From Embiotoca jacksoni (lineage: Eukaryota > Chordata > Actinopteri > Embiotocidae), in contig JAKOON010000039.1 in the NCBI GenBank assembly GCA_022577435.1, positions 2,438,349 through 2,502,348 of the forward strand: 64,000 bases of DNA, written 5' to 3'. The notes below the pieces were generated by a model. That model searched no databases and had not been told where the DNA came from. It saw only the letters and a list, made by a program, of their open reading frames with translations. The stretch's first letter is position 1, and every line of letters starts with the position of its first letter. This document shows positions 45,845 to 55,680 of this stretch, one piece after another. Position numbers and translations under genes: made by a program.

Positions 45845-46150
45845 ATGGAGGGAAAGTGCGTTTTTTGTATTGAAATACAATTAAAAGGAGATTTAATTAA
45901 CTTGAACCTGTGTGAAGGGGGAAAAGGTTAGCTTTATCTCAACCACTTACAAAAGGCCACAGATTAGCGGACCACACTATGTGCCCAGTGCACCGTACAT
46001 ATTATTTCCAATTAATTCTAAATTACCGAGAAAATTATAGGGGTTTGATAATGCGCCATCAGAAGGGCTAAAAGTTTAATCGCTCCGACTATCTAACAGC
46101 TCTGCTTGGATAATTAGTTTAATTAAGCTCTTTGAAAGGCACCCGCGTGC
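45845..46150. promoter_or_regulatory. Candidate regulatory island
   Basis: About 300 repeat-free bases with GATTTAATTAAC, CCAATTAATTC, AAATTACCG, GATAATTAGTTTAATTAAG and TTTGATAATGCG. The density of TAATTA-type cores is the highest I noticed. It is followed within 100 bases by the G37 tract. Confidence 0.4.
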
Positions 46151-46239
46151 TCGAGTTGTAAAAGTTTCGACTGCACCCGAACTTTGACAATGCAGCCGAG
46201 GTGGAGGAGGAACGAGTCGGGGAGAAGCCGAGTCATGAT

Positions 46240-46276
<37 letters not shown>
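46240..46276. repeat. G37 homopolymer
   Basis: Thirty-seven consecutive G, which is exceptional for vertebrate DNA. It would readily form G-quadruplex structures, and runs like this are also sites of sequencing and assembly error, so the exact length should not be trusted. Confidence 0.93.
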
Positions 46277-46278
<2 letters not shown>

Positions 46279-47143
46279 ATTGCACTCGTGATGAAACCTT
46301 TCCCATTGAGATCATGCAGCCAAAGCAGGTGAGACGCTTCTGCGTGCCACGTTGTCTCGGCTGCTTTCCACGTCGACGTCAAACCGACTTAATGTATCAG
46401 TTTAGAAAGTAATATTGCAATCAGACGACTAACAACTGGGTGGCCCCCACCAGCCCGCCGGAGGGTTTGACGTTGGCCTCGACAAATCTTCGATAAATCG
46501 TACTCATTGGGGCGCCTTTCGTTCTTTTAAAGCTAATGTTGTATCTGTCTGAGTCGCGTGCGCTTCAGGGACTCTGCAAACAGCCAGCAAGCCTGCATCT
46601 ACTTGCAGCACATGAGGCGTTTATGGGGCATCTGGAAGTTGTAGCAACAGAAGAAAAAAAAGAAAGAAAAAAAACACCCTCCCCCTCTAAACTGAATGAA
46701 AACAAAAGATTGTACCGAAATGGGAAATGCACTCTTCTTCTTCTTCTTAAAATGGATGTTATATAATTGGTATTGAAAAAAAAAAAGTAGATTTCAGGAA
46801 TGGGTATTGAAGTCACAGCCCTCCATCTCATACTCACACTATGACAGAGAAGCAGAGCTGATCTCCTCATGACAGAAGCGCTTTAACACAATGTCGCTGC
46901 CTTCATTCAAGAAGAGACTACCTGGGAATTAATCCTTCAGTGAAATACATGCATGGTTTTTTAAATTATGTTCCATGCCGCTTCCACCTCCTCTAATGTT
47001 TAATAACAACAGCAATAATCATGATAATAATAATAACAATCAGGACGGCAACCCTCACAGTCCTCCCGGGGTCCTGTGCGAAGTGTTCCCTCCTGGAGCA
47101 ATTTAAAGAATATGAAGAGACTGAATAATAGAGTCAACTCTAT
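46277..47143. other. Unassigned non-coding DNA
   Basis: It holds A/G-rich pieces near 46655-46672 and short A and ATAATA runs near 46775 and 47020. No gene was recognised. Confidence 0.55.
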
Positions 47144-47166
47144 GCACACACGCACACGCACACACG

Positions 47167-47212
<46 letters not shown>

Positions 47213-47227
47213 ACACACACACACACA
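47144..47227. repeat. (CA)n array, 84 bp
   Basis: A CA array with GC steps in the first 27 bases and one CC step near 47211. Confidence 0.96.
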
Positions 47228-47338
47228 AGTACATACACAGTGTTCTGCGAGCCTTCTGGTGGGAGAACAGCGAGGGTTCTGCTTCACTTCCCATGTGGAG
47301 TAGCTACATATTAAACCAAATTCATGTGTGTTTCGTCC

Positions 47339-47341
<3 letters not shown>

Positions 47342-47380
<39 letters not shown>
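47342..47380. repeat. (TG)19 microsatellite
   Basis: A perfect TG array, 39 bases, inverted relative to the CA array 115 bases upstream. Confidence 0.97.
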
Positions 47381-47381
<1 letters not shown>

Positions 47382-47619
47382 GCCCTCTCCCTTTTCAGTA
47401 CATCTTTAGGCTACCGCCTCGCCTCAGCAGCTCTCACATGTACACAATATTTACCCTTCTCATTCGTCACAGCGCTGCTCTGTTATTGTGTTTGCGGCCT
47501 GACGCTGACACACTGTAAAAAATAAGGAAACTCTCTGCTATTAGAAATAAATTATTAACACCGCTTTTACATTAGAAATAATTTTTTTTTTTTTTTAAAA
47601 CAGTCGAGTCCCAGAAACA

Positions 47620-48120
47620 CAACCCGCTAAGAACTGTTAATTCCATATACATAAAGCTATATCCAAATGTTATCTAAGAAAAGTCTATCAATTATTCATA
47701 TCCGATCAGCAGCGCCAATTAGGATGAATATGAACAGCTTGTATGAAGTTTTCCCCTCGGTGAATGTAAAGTGACTACTCAATAAAAGTGACTGGAAATT
47801 ATTTATTTATGCCGAGTGTGCAGCGGCGGCGGCGGCACTTTATTACTTTGAAACCACAAGACGGCACGCAGCGATTTTAATTAAGGCTAATTGTTTTCTT
47901 TACAGGCGCTAAAGAAAAAGCTAATTAAATATAATGGCGGTAACATTTCCCATAAGAGGACCGACACCGGTTTTATTCGCAGCGGGGGAAGCATCTCCGA
48001 GTTATGCTTCATCATGCATCAAAGTTGCACACAACAAAATCAAGTTGAATTCGCAAATTGAGAAAGTTATTTCTAATGCCAATTTTCGACATTCTCCTCG
48101 CAAAATATCATTATAAGTCC
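47620..48120. promoter_or_regulatory. Candidate regulatory island, about 500 bp
   Basis: Long repeat-free stretch with CAATTAGGATGAATATG, AATTATTTATTTATGCC, a (GGC)4 run near 47825, TTTTAATTAAGGCTAATTG and AGCTAATTAAATATAATGG. T-runs bound it (47582-47596 and 48152-48169). No open frame or splice pattern explains it. It resembles a fish developmental enhancer in motif content; conservation is untested. Confidence 0.4.
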
Positions 48121-49085
48121 AACAAAATGATTGCGACTGGCACTTTTCTGCTTTTTTTTTTTTTTTTTTATCCTCGGTATTTACATTAGAAAATGGGCTT
48201 TTTGGCCGACTCATGCTTCGTTTTTCCACAACAAGCTCACACATTCCCGGCAAACAGTGAAACCGCAGTCTTCTACTGTTGCAGCTCTCCTGGAGCCGGG
48301 GGGTGTGGGGGGGGGGGTTAAGTGCATTGTTGGTTCAACCTTGACCGAAATTGTTAGCAGAGGAAAGAGAGGAGTTTCCAACGAGGGGATTCGATCCAGA
48401 AATCGTCCACCGAGGAGCTCTTGAACCCCATTTGAATTGAAATGGATCGGAGGTCCTCTGAAGTACAGGAGGCCACATTGATTCAGTTTTCTGCCTGTCT
48501 CCGTAACCTTTTAATGTGTTAATTAACTACTTCGAACATATGCTCGACATTTGTTTGGAAATTACTTTAATGTGCAAATGTGGAAATTATTTACTGGCTC
48601 AAAATGCTTAAAGGGAAGCTGAAGTTCTTTTTTGATCAGCTTCCAAAAGGACTTCAGTCGCAAACATAATCCGCTCAACCCGGATGTCGCTCACGTAGAA
48701 ATTCAGAACGTTAACGTTCCGATAGACCGTTTTCTACCCACGTGGTGCACATTCCCATCGTGGCCCATGTAGCACGGGGTTTGTATTCACATGCAAAAAT
48801 GCGGTTTGTACTGCGAGGACTGCAGCTGCAGAGCGAACCATGGGGACATTTTCAAAAGAGAGGCTGTACATCAGCTTTCAACACCTCAACTTGGTTCTTT
48901 CTGTTCACAACTTCGAGCTGATAACTAGCAGAGAAATGTCTCTTCTTTATCTGTAATAATAAAGAAATGAAACTACAAAATGATCCTGGCCTAGCCTGGA
49001 TCTGCCTTGTTTGCTTAGCTCCACCATTGCTGGTTTTATAGGCGGTTGAGAGACTGGATGCAGTGACTTCCTGGCATCTTGTTGT
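48121..49085. other. Unassigned non-coding DNA
   Basis: T18 at 48152-48169 and G11 at 48307-48317. A GGATCGAATCC string on the minus strand near 48388 resembles a Pol III B box but no A box or tRNA fold surrounds it. No gene was recognised. Confidence 0.5.
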
Positions 49086-49119
49086 CACTGTGAGGTTGCC
49101 AGGCAACAAGCAGTGACCC
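49086..49119. promoter_or_regulatory. Nested palindrome with RFX X-box
   Basis: GTTGCCAGGCAAC at 49097-49109 is a perfect palindromic X-box (GTNRCC, one base, RGYAAC). It is enclosed by a second exact inverted repeat, GTCACTG at 49086-49092 and CAGTGAC at 49113-49119. Together they form a 34-base imperfect palindrome. RFX dimers bind such sites with one- or two-base spacing. Occupancy and target gene are unknown. Confidence 0.5.
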
Positions 49120-49439
49120 ATATTCGTATCGAGCATACTTATAAAGTTGTATCCATCTTTATTCGCACTGCAAGTCTGCAAGAAAATAAGCAAGTGTATT
49201 TCCTAAAATGTCAAACTATTCCTTCAAGATTTTTCAGACAGTAAACGGGTCCCATCTGTTATTATTAGACCAGTGAGCAGCAGACAAGAAGAAACAGCTG
49301 CTTTTACTGGATAGACCGAGGTAGAATTAAATCAGGCGTTGCATCTTGCAGGAAATAGCCACGGCCTCTGTGGGCTCTGTGTCCGCGCCGGTGGCGGCTG
49401 CTAATTGAAAACGAAGAAATAATTACTGTCTTAAGAGTG

Positions 49440-49598
49440 ATGGAGGAGACTCTGGGGAATCTGGGAAATATGGGACTCCGCTGGGACAGGAACGTCTCAC
49501 CGGGAGTCAGCGGCTCCACTGGGAATTCATCTATTGTCAGTAAGTCAGCACCCAGCGGGACTCGCGCATCTATCCCACATTTATTTATTTATTTTTGA
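49440..49598 (+). other. Short ATG frame with strong splice-donor match
   Basis: An ATG at 49440 opens 52 codons starting MEETLGNLGNMG. A perfect GTAAGT donor string lies in the frame near 49540. The sequence to about 49545 is repeat-free and balanced, which could mean a first coding exon or simply conserved non-coding DNA. No protein family was recognised and no downstream exon was found. Confidence 0.15.
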
Positions 49599-49689
49599 CT
49601 CCGCGCGCATTTATGACCACTAGTTTTAACTCTAAAGCAGACACACCACACACGCAAACGTATTATTTTTCCCCCTCACAGCAGACCAG

Positions 49690-49950
49690 CACAGACCCGC
49701 TGTAGTCCTCGGGGACCGGGACTATAATAACCCCAGCAGGCCCGCCTTGTGTGCACGAGCGCCGATAACAAATGGCGGTGGACTGGCGGCTCTGCGCCGC
49801 TGTGTGAGGAGGAACAGTTGGTCCTCTGACCGTCCTCATCAGCAGATTTCAATTGGCAGTGCAGCCTAGCATGGAGACCCTAATCTCTGGGCAGGCCCGT
49901 TATTTACATTTATTACCCCGTAAGGAGGCGCAGGGAGATAAAACATCGAC
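49690..49950. promoter_or_regulatory. Candidate regulatory island
   Basis: Repeat-free, with ATTTCAATTGGCAGTGC, CCGTTATTTACATTTATT and CCTAATCTC cores in GC-balanced DNA. Conservation was not tested. Confidence 0.28.
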
Positions 49951-51196
49951 GAGTCTACAGGCTCTACAAAAAAAAATAAAAAAAAGACACCAAGCGTGTG
50001 AGAGTCTATTCCCAAAATAAAGGAATTCTGACAGACTGGTGTGCAGTTTGTTTGAATAAATGCTGTTTTAATTCATTTCTCTTGCCGTTTGTGAGTTTTA
50101 ATGAATTGACTGAGAGCTTTTATGAGAAGAGAGTTGATAAAAAAAAAAAAAAAAAAGCCTCCTTCCATCCATCTTGTCCTGCAGACACTCCCATTTGCCC
50201 CTTTTCATTTTCACTTGGTCCCACCTCTTATCTCCCACATCAAACATATCTGTCTGACAAATGAAATCAATGCGCCAATCACAGCTCCTCCACTGACGCT
50301 GTGCATTTGCATGTTTAAACGTTACAAAAAAAGCCAAAAAAAAAGCCATTTTTCAGCCAGGAAACAGGAATTTATGTGATTTTTGTGGATTTCTTGTGCT
50401 CGAGTAAAATAATGCTTCACCATCAAGTGTGGAAAAAAAAACTGCACTCATAACATCTTTGATACCACAACTTCCTGAATGATATTTTTTTTTAAATATC
50501 AATTAGTTTTGCACGTTGGAGGGGAAGAGTGTAACTTCCTGCCCCCCCTAAACGCCTCGCGCGCAAGCTATCGCTAGATGCTTCGGTTTACCGATGGTCC
50601 CTTAATGCGTCACGTGGATGCACACAGAGAGGCCTCCAGAAGGCAGACAGGTATGCATCTACAAATTAGTAAGAAAAGAGTGAAATAAGGAGTTCACATG
50701 TCATATTTATCAGTGATTTTTATCTGATTTGACAGTGACACAGATGAGATTTACACATGTGTAACCGTAGCTAAAGAATAAATATATTAGTGTGGACGTC
50801 ACCCAGGTATCCAAATTTGGTGCAAAATTACAGGGCTTTTTTTGTTTTTTTTTTAATACTAGATAGCATACTTGGTGTTTTTTTTCTTTTTTTCTTTTTG
50901 CAACACATCCAATAAAGTTGCAGTCAATTGCCGTCCTGCAGACAGAAGTGCTGCGCATTCAAATCTTTCTAAAGCTAATGCTCAGAGAGAGTGAAACAGG
51001 CCCGTGCACAGTGTGTGTGAAGCCCGAGCCCGTGTGTGTGAAACAGGAGCGGCGAGTCTAAGTGAGGGAGGCATGTATAATCTGCAGAAGAGCACTTTCT
51101 AGCGGCGTGTTCGGAGCACAGCAGCGAAGGCTCAGCGGGAGCAGACTGCCTCTCAGTCTGTTGTCTGTCGCCGCTTCACCCCGGCAGCCGGTCTTT

Positions 51197-51201
51197 TCTC
51201 T

Positions 51202-51242
<41 letters not shown>
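51197..51242. repeat. (TC)n-(AC)n compound microsatellite
   Basis: A TC run to about 51214 passes into an AC array at 51217-51242. Confidence 0.95.
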
Positions 51243-51243
<1 letters not shown>

Positions 51244-52194
51244 ACTACACAAATACACACGCACAAACACAAGTATGTATGTCAGAGCAGGCTGTCTTTT
51301 CACAGCAACAACAAACACTCTCCTTGCGACATGCCGCTACATGGGAGACGCCACAAATAGCCGACTGGTTTTGAAGAAAACATGTTTTGATGTGGGGAAG
51401 TTGCCACGGCAGTGGTGTGGAGCGTCTTTTATAAGAACAACCAAAGGAAACCTCGGGCTACGAACTGCCCTCTTGTTTTGATTCAAATCAAAACGCTCCA
51501 TTTTCCCATCGTGTTTCTATCGCTGCTATTTGTAAGCGATGCTCTCCATAAAAAAAAAAAAATAAAAAAAAAAAAAGGAGTTTATTCGCTGTGAATGCGC
51601 CGCAGTAGGATCTAATTCTACCTGTTCTGGGAGTCATTTAGTATCCATTACAACGTCATCAAACCTCATTGACCCCAGGAACAGAGGCGGGGTGAGTCTT
51701 CAATAGCGCCCCTTAACAATGGCTAACAATAGGACCAAATGGCCGGGCTGTTTGCATCCAGAACAACAGACCACCAGCATCCACCATCCATCACAGTCAG
51801 GACACTCCCGCTGGTGTCCCGGATGATTTGGACGACGTGACTCACTATTTCGAGCGGCGCATTTAGCCGCTGTGTATTTTGTAAGTCAGTCATGATTGCT
51901 GCTGCCGGACCGCTTTGTTTTGCCACCTATTGTCTTCTTCATGTTACAGACTGTTTCTATTTCTGTCTGCTCTGTCATTTGAAAAAGCGGCACCTTAAAA
52001 CACTTTTCTATTTACTTTTACTGTAGAATAAACCATCAGGGTATACGGACTGAACTCTCATGTTTGTTTATGTGGGGGGTGGGGGGGAAATGGAGGTTAA
52101 CTATTGAAAACAACCTCTAATATATACATATAAAAAGTATTTTATTCACTAGTGCCTTATCTGCTTTAAAAGATGCTGGCTGTGTCTAACTTAT

Positions 52195-52285
52195 ATCAAT
52201 GATTCACGACAATATCAGCATGATATCGGTATCGCATAATGTTGGCTTTAAAATTAAATACCAGCATCGGCCCATTATGGACATT
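52195..52285. repeat. Degenerate 'ATATCGG' interspersed repeat
   Basis: ACAATATCAGCATGATATCGG, split around 52215, then TATCGCATAATG and CCAGCATCGGCCC resemble the same ATATCGGCC-type fish repeat as at 21945-22085. Family is recalled, not matched. Confidence 0.35.
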
Positions 52286-54529
52286 TTTGCAAATATGCGA
52301 ATAAAGTACAATTTCTTATTCTGCTTAGATCCTTGATGCCATACACCTGGTGAAAAAAAGGTGCAACGACATGTTTGTGATGTGGAAGTTATTTAAATAG
52401 ATGGCAAACTTGCAACTTGCAATGATTGCTTGGAATTGGTCATGCGAGGAAAGTCCAGATTGCACGGCATTAAACACTAAAAATGTAATTTTCCATCTTC
52501 ACAACCTTCATCCTGATCATTACGGCATATTTGTGCAGGATGAAGAAAATATGAGCATATATCCGCGACAGCAATCGGCCAAAGGAGGTGGAAAATGTAT
52601 GCAAAAACTTCAATAGTACTGGGCATCCCGATTTTGATGAGGTTTTCGTTCAGATTTCCAGTGTGCAAATTCTTTTCCACAAATTCAAAGGTTTGTTCGG
52701 CGGTTTTAAAATCCTCTACACGTGTGTAGCAATCAGATGACGAAGGATACGACTTCTGTTGTCACGTTTCGCTTGTTGTCAGCCATAAAAAGAGCAAAAC
52801 TCAGCACAACACCTCCAACCTGTCTGCGGCCTTCAGCCCCGAGCGCGCTGGTTTCCATTGAATAAATGCATCCTTAAAGACGGATCTTAAACATATCATT
52901 TCATTTTTAAATATCTGGGACCTGAAGTCTTTCACAAACGTCACTCAGACAGGAATAAAAAGTGCTCCTGTTGGGAACTATTTTCAGCTGCGGATGAATA
53001 CAGGTTTGGTGTTAGTGAGTATTAACAACAGCCGAACGGTGTATATTATCGATTCGGAACACTTTCGACTGCACATGTTCATTATAGTGAACATTACAGA
53101 GTAGTAATGTGACTCACTGATGTGTTTCTTAAATGCATTTATAGATAACAGAGCTCTATTGAACATCTATCAGGCTTTGGGATGTCAAAGACAACTACTT
53201 GTTATACTCGTATATAATTCACTGCTCGACCATAATACAAGTTGAGCATCTGAAATGAGAGACACAAAGCCTCTTCTTTCCCAATTTCCTCTCGGTGCCT
53301 GAGCCAATCTGCGGGACAGCCGGGCCCGAGGGACCCGGCAGCCACCAGCTGACCGACCAAGCGGCTTGCTCAAAGGCACAATTAGGAGGGTCTTTGTTTC
53401 ACCCGGAGTGGCCCTTTGTGCCGTAATGTCGCCTGGCACTGGAGGGGAACGTCATCAGTCACTGGCTGAATGGTCGGAAGAAAGATCACACACACACACA
53501 CACAGGTTGGAGGTTTGCGGCCCTATCAGAGCGAGGGGTCTGACGGCACCCTGTGGTGCTTCAATAAGCAGCTCTCTTCTTAAATAAGAGAGGGTGTTAA
53601 TGTCATGTGGGTGACGGTTCATCAGTAGATTCCTGGCTGTCACTTTCTGCACGAGTTCAACCAGAATTTGTCAGATATTCACTTATACGCTTCTAATTAC
53701 GCAATCTTTCTCTTTATCCCACCAAAACCTTTGAAATGACTTGCGGAAACATTTTCATGGGGAACAAAAGCAGTCGGGTTCGGTTTTCTGTTGTTTTTTT
53801 TTTGCACAAACAACAACAGAGCTGTTGTTTTGTCCATGAAGGACCGCGAGCCTCTTAAAGGCCCGATCACCGTCGGCAGACCTCGAGCCAACATCGTCAG
53901 CGAGCTCGAATAAATCACAAGACAATTGATCCGCGTTCGTTGTCGTCGCCAGAGCACCGTGTTGTGGTTGCAGCGTGCTAAACCGTCAAAAAAAAAAAAA
54001 ATACAAGACCGCGGCTTTACGATCCGTCAGAGAAAAACCTGAGGGAGCTTCGTGTGAGAGCAAGACATCAGACATGGATGGTAACGAGGAGACACAGATA
54101 ACAATATCTTTGTTTTAAAGGCCGGTAATTGAAGAACAACGCTGTCACCCGGCTGCTGGTTTTGTTTACACGCCGTTTCATTTTGATTGAAGATATCTTT
54201 TTCGTGGGAAGTATACATTTGCTCGGCTTTTGCAACGCGAACATTTCCAGTTAAAATTACTCGTTTCAAATGCCGTAAAAGTCGACCGTAATGCGTTTTT
54301 CCCGGCAGGACAAGAAAGTTCCTGTATTTCAAATGAAACTCTTGAAGAAGAGACACGAGCGAGGCCTGTAATTTTGATGGTGGAATATATTCCAGACTGT
54401 CAGGGATTTCTCCAGCCGTGTGCATCAGACGTCACAGATGTCAGATCAGAGCAGTCATGATAAGAGCTCTGAGCCCGGACCCCCTCGACCAACCCGCCCC
54501 CTTCTCCTCTCTCCTAAAAATCCTAGTTT

Positions 54530-54760
54530 CTTTAATGGAGTCGGGCCTAGATTATGACACGGTTGACATCATTTGATTTCCCTTCCCAGGAGCTCTGAAA
54601 GTGCTCCATTAGAGTTATTGCTGGTGCGGCGGTGTGCCAAAGCTAGCAGCCTGTCCCTGTTACCCACAGACTCACCTGCTGAGTGTAATCTGCCCTGTTA
54701 AGATTAAGCCAAGTTTAAATTTACGCATACTTCAAGGTCTCTGCGCCTCCTCGATCAACA
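54530..54760. promoter_or_regulatory. Candidate regulatory island
   Basis: About 230 repeat-free, evenly composed bases with TGACATCATTTGATTTCC, CTCCATTAGAGTTATTGC, GTTAAGATTAAGCC and GTTTAAATTTACGC. It looks like conserved non-coding DNA and has no open frame. Conservation was not tested. Confidence 0.35.
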
Positions 54761-55587
54761 CCCTCGACTGAAAGTTACCCGGAAGAAGAGTTCACACTCA
54801 AAAACACCCGCAGTATCTCCCTGAAGAGCAGTTCTCCAACATCTAACTTCAAATTCTCCTTTAAATGAACTCTATTCGTATTTACATTCATCCACCTGTT
54901 AGACAGGGATCAATGTTGGTATTCAGAATCAGCTCAAAGATGGAAAAAGACGCCACAGGCCTCTAAACACGGGTCTCTAATCTTTTAATTCGCTGGTGTC
55001 TGTATTACGGCTACACACAAGCCCGACCACGCTCGATGAAGACGCGCAAAACTGACAACGTGCCATAAACCAGAAGACGAGGATTGCAGTCCTCAGAAAG
55101 GCTCATCAAAGCGAGTCGAGCCCTCCGCCGAGGAGGCGTGGACTCAAAGCTGAGAATAGAACGGTACAGTAAATCAACACGAAATCCTTTTATTTTCTTC
55201 CCTGCTTCTGCCCTTCATATTTTACTGGGGGCATGTTGTTTTTATCAAGATGGAGGCGCACACTCGCAAGGAAGAAGGAGAGGAGGGAGGAGGAGGAGGA
55301 GGAAGAGGAGGAGAAGGGGGGAGACTGGAGAAAAATAAGAGGTGGAGGGCAACCGGGCAAGCAGGACAGTGACATTCACGCGTTACGACGTGGCGACACT
55401 GACAAGGTGTCCTCCCCGCCGCTCGGCCAAGCTGTTATCACAGTCGGCCCCCGTTTCCAGGTCGCAACCCTCAGCGGCACCGGCATTATTGGGTCGCGGC
55501 TTGGTGCCACAACCCGGCCCCGGTGTGGGCCGGCGATGCCATTGTCCAACGGTGAAGCGTGGCTTTGAGATACTGAACACACAGACA

Positions 55588-55588
<1 letters not shown>

Positions 55589-55636
<48 letters not shown>

Positions 55637-55639
55637 ACA
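55589..55639. repeat. (AC)18 with GC-interrupted end
   Basis: A perfect AC array at 55589-55624 continues as CGCACACGCACGCACAG. A purine-rich GGA tract lies upstream at 55279-55320. Confidence 0.96.
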
Positions 55640-55662
55640 GCACAGGCCCGCTGATCCGCCCT

Positions 55663-55680
55663 GGCAACCTCCATAGCAAC
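55663..55680 (-). promoter_or_regulatory. RFX half-site pair
   Basis: CCATAGCAAC at 55671-55680 (GTTGCTATGG on the minus strand, a strong RFX half-site with the central AT) is preceded by GGCAAC at 55663-55668. The full palindrome is not present, so this is weaker than the site at 49097. Confidence 0.28.

Larger units (their letters stand above)
49951..54529. other. Unassigned non-coding DNA
   Basis: It holds A runs near 49970, 50139-50156 and 51550-51575, the TC/AC array at 51197 and the repeat relic at 52195. POU octamer ATTTGCAT lies at 50305-50312. Open frames are short and without domains. About 51640-51930 and 52660-53000 are ordinary mixed sequence. Confidence 0.5.

Noticed and set aside
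48380..48425. Possible tRNA or SINE on the minus strand (GGATCGAATCC B-box-like)
   Set aside because: No A box, acceptor stem or anticodon arm can be built around it.
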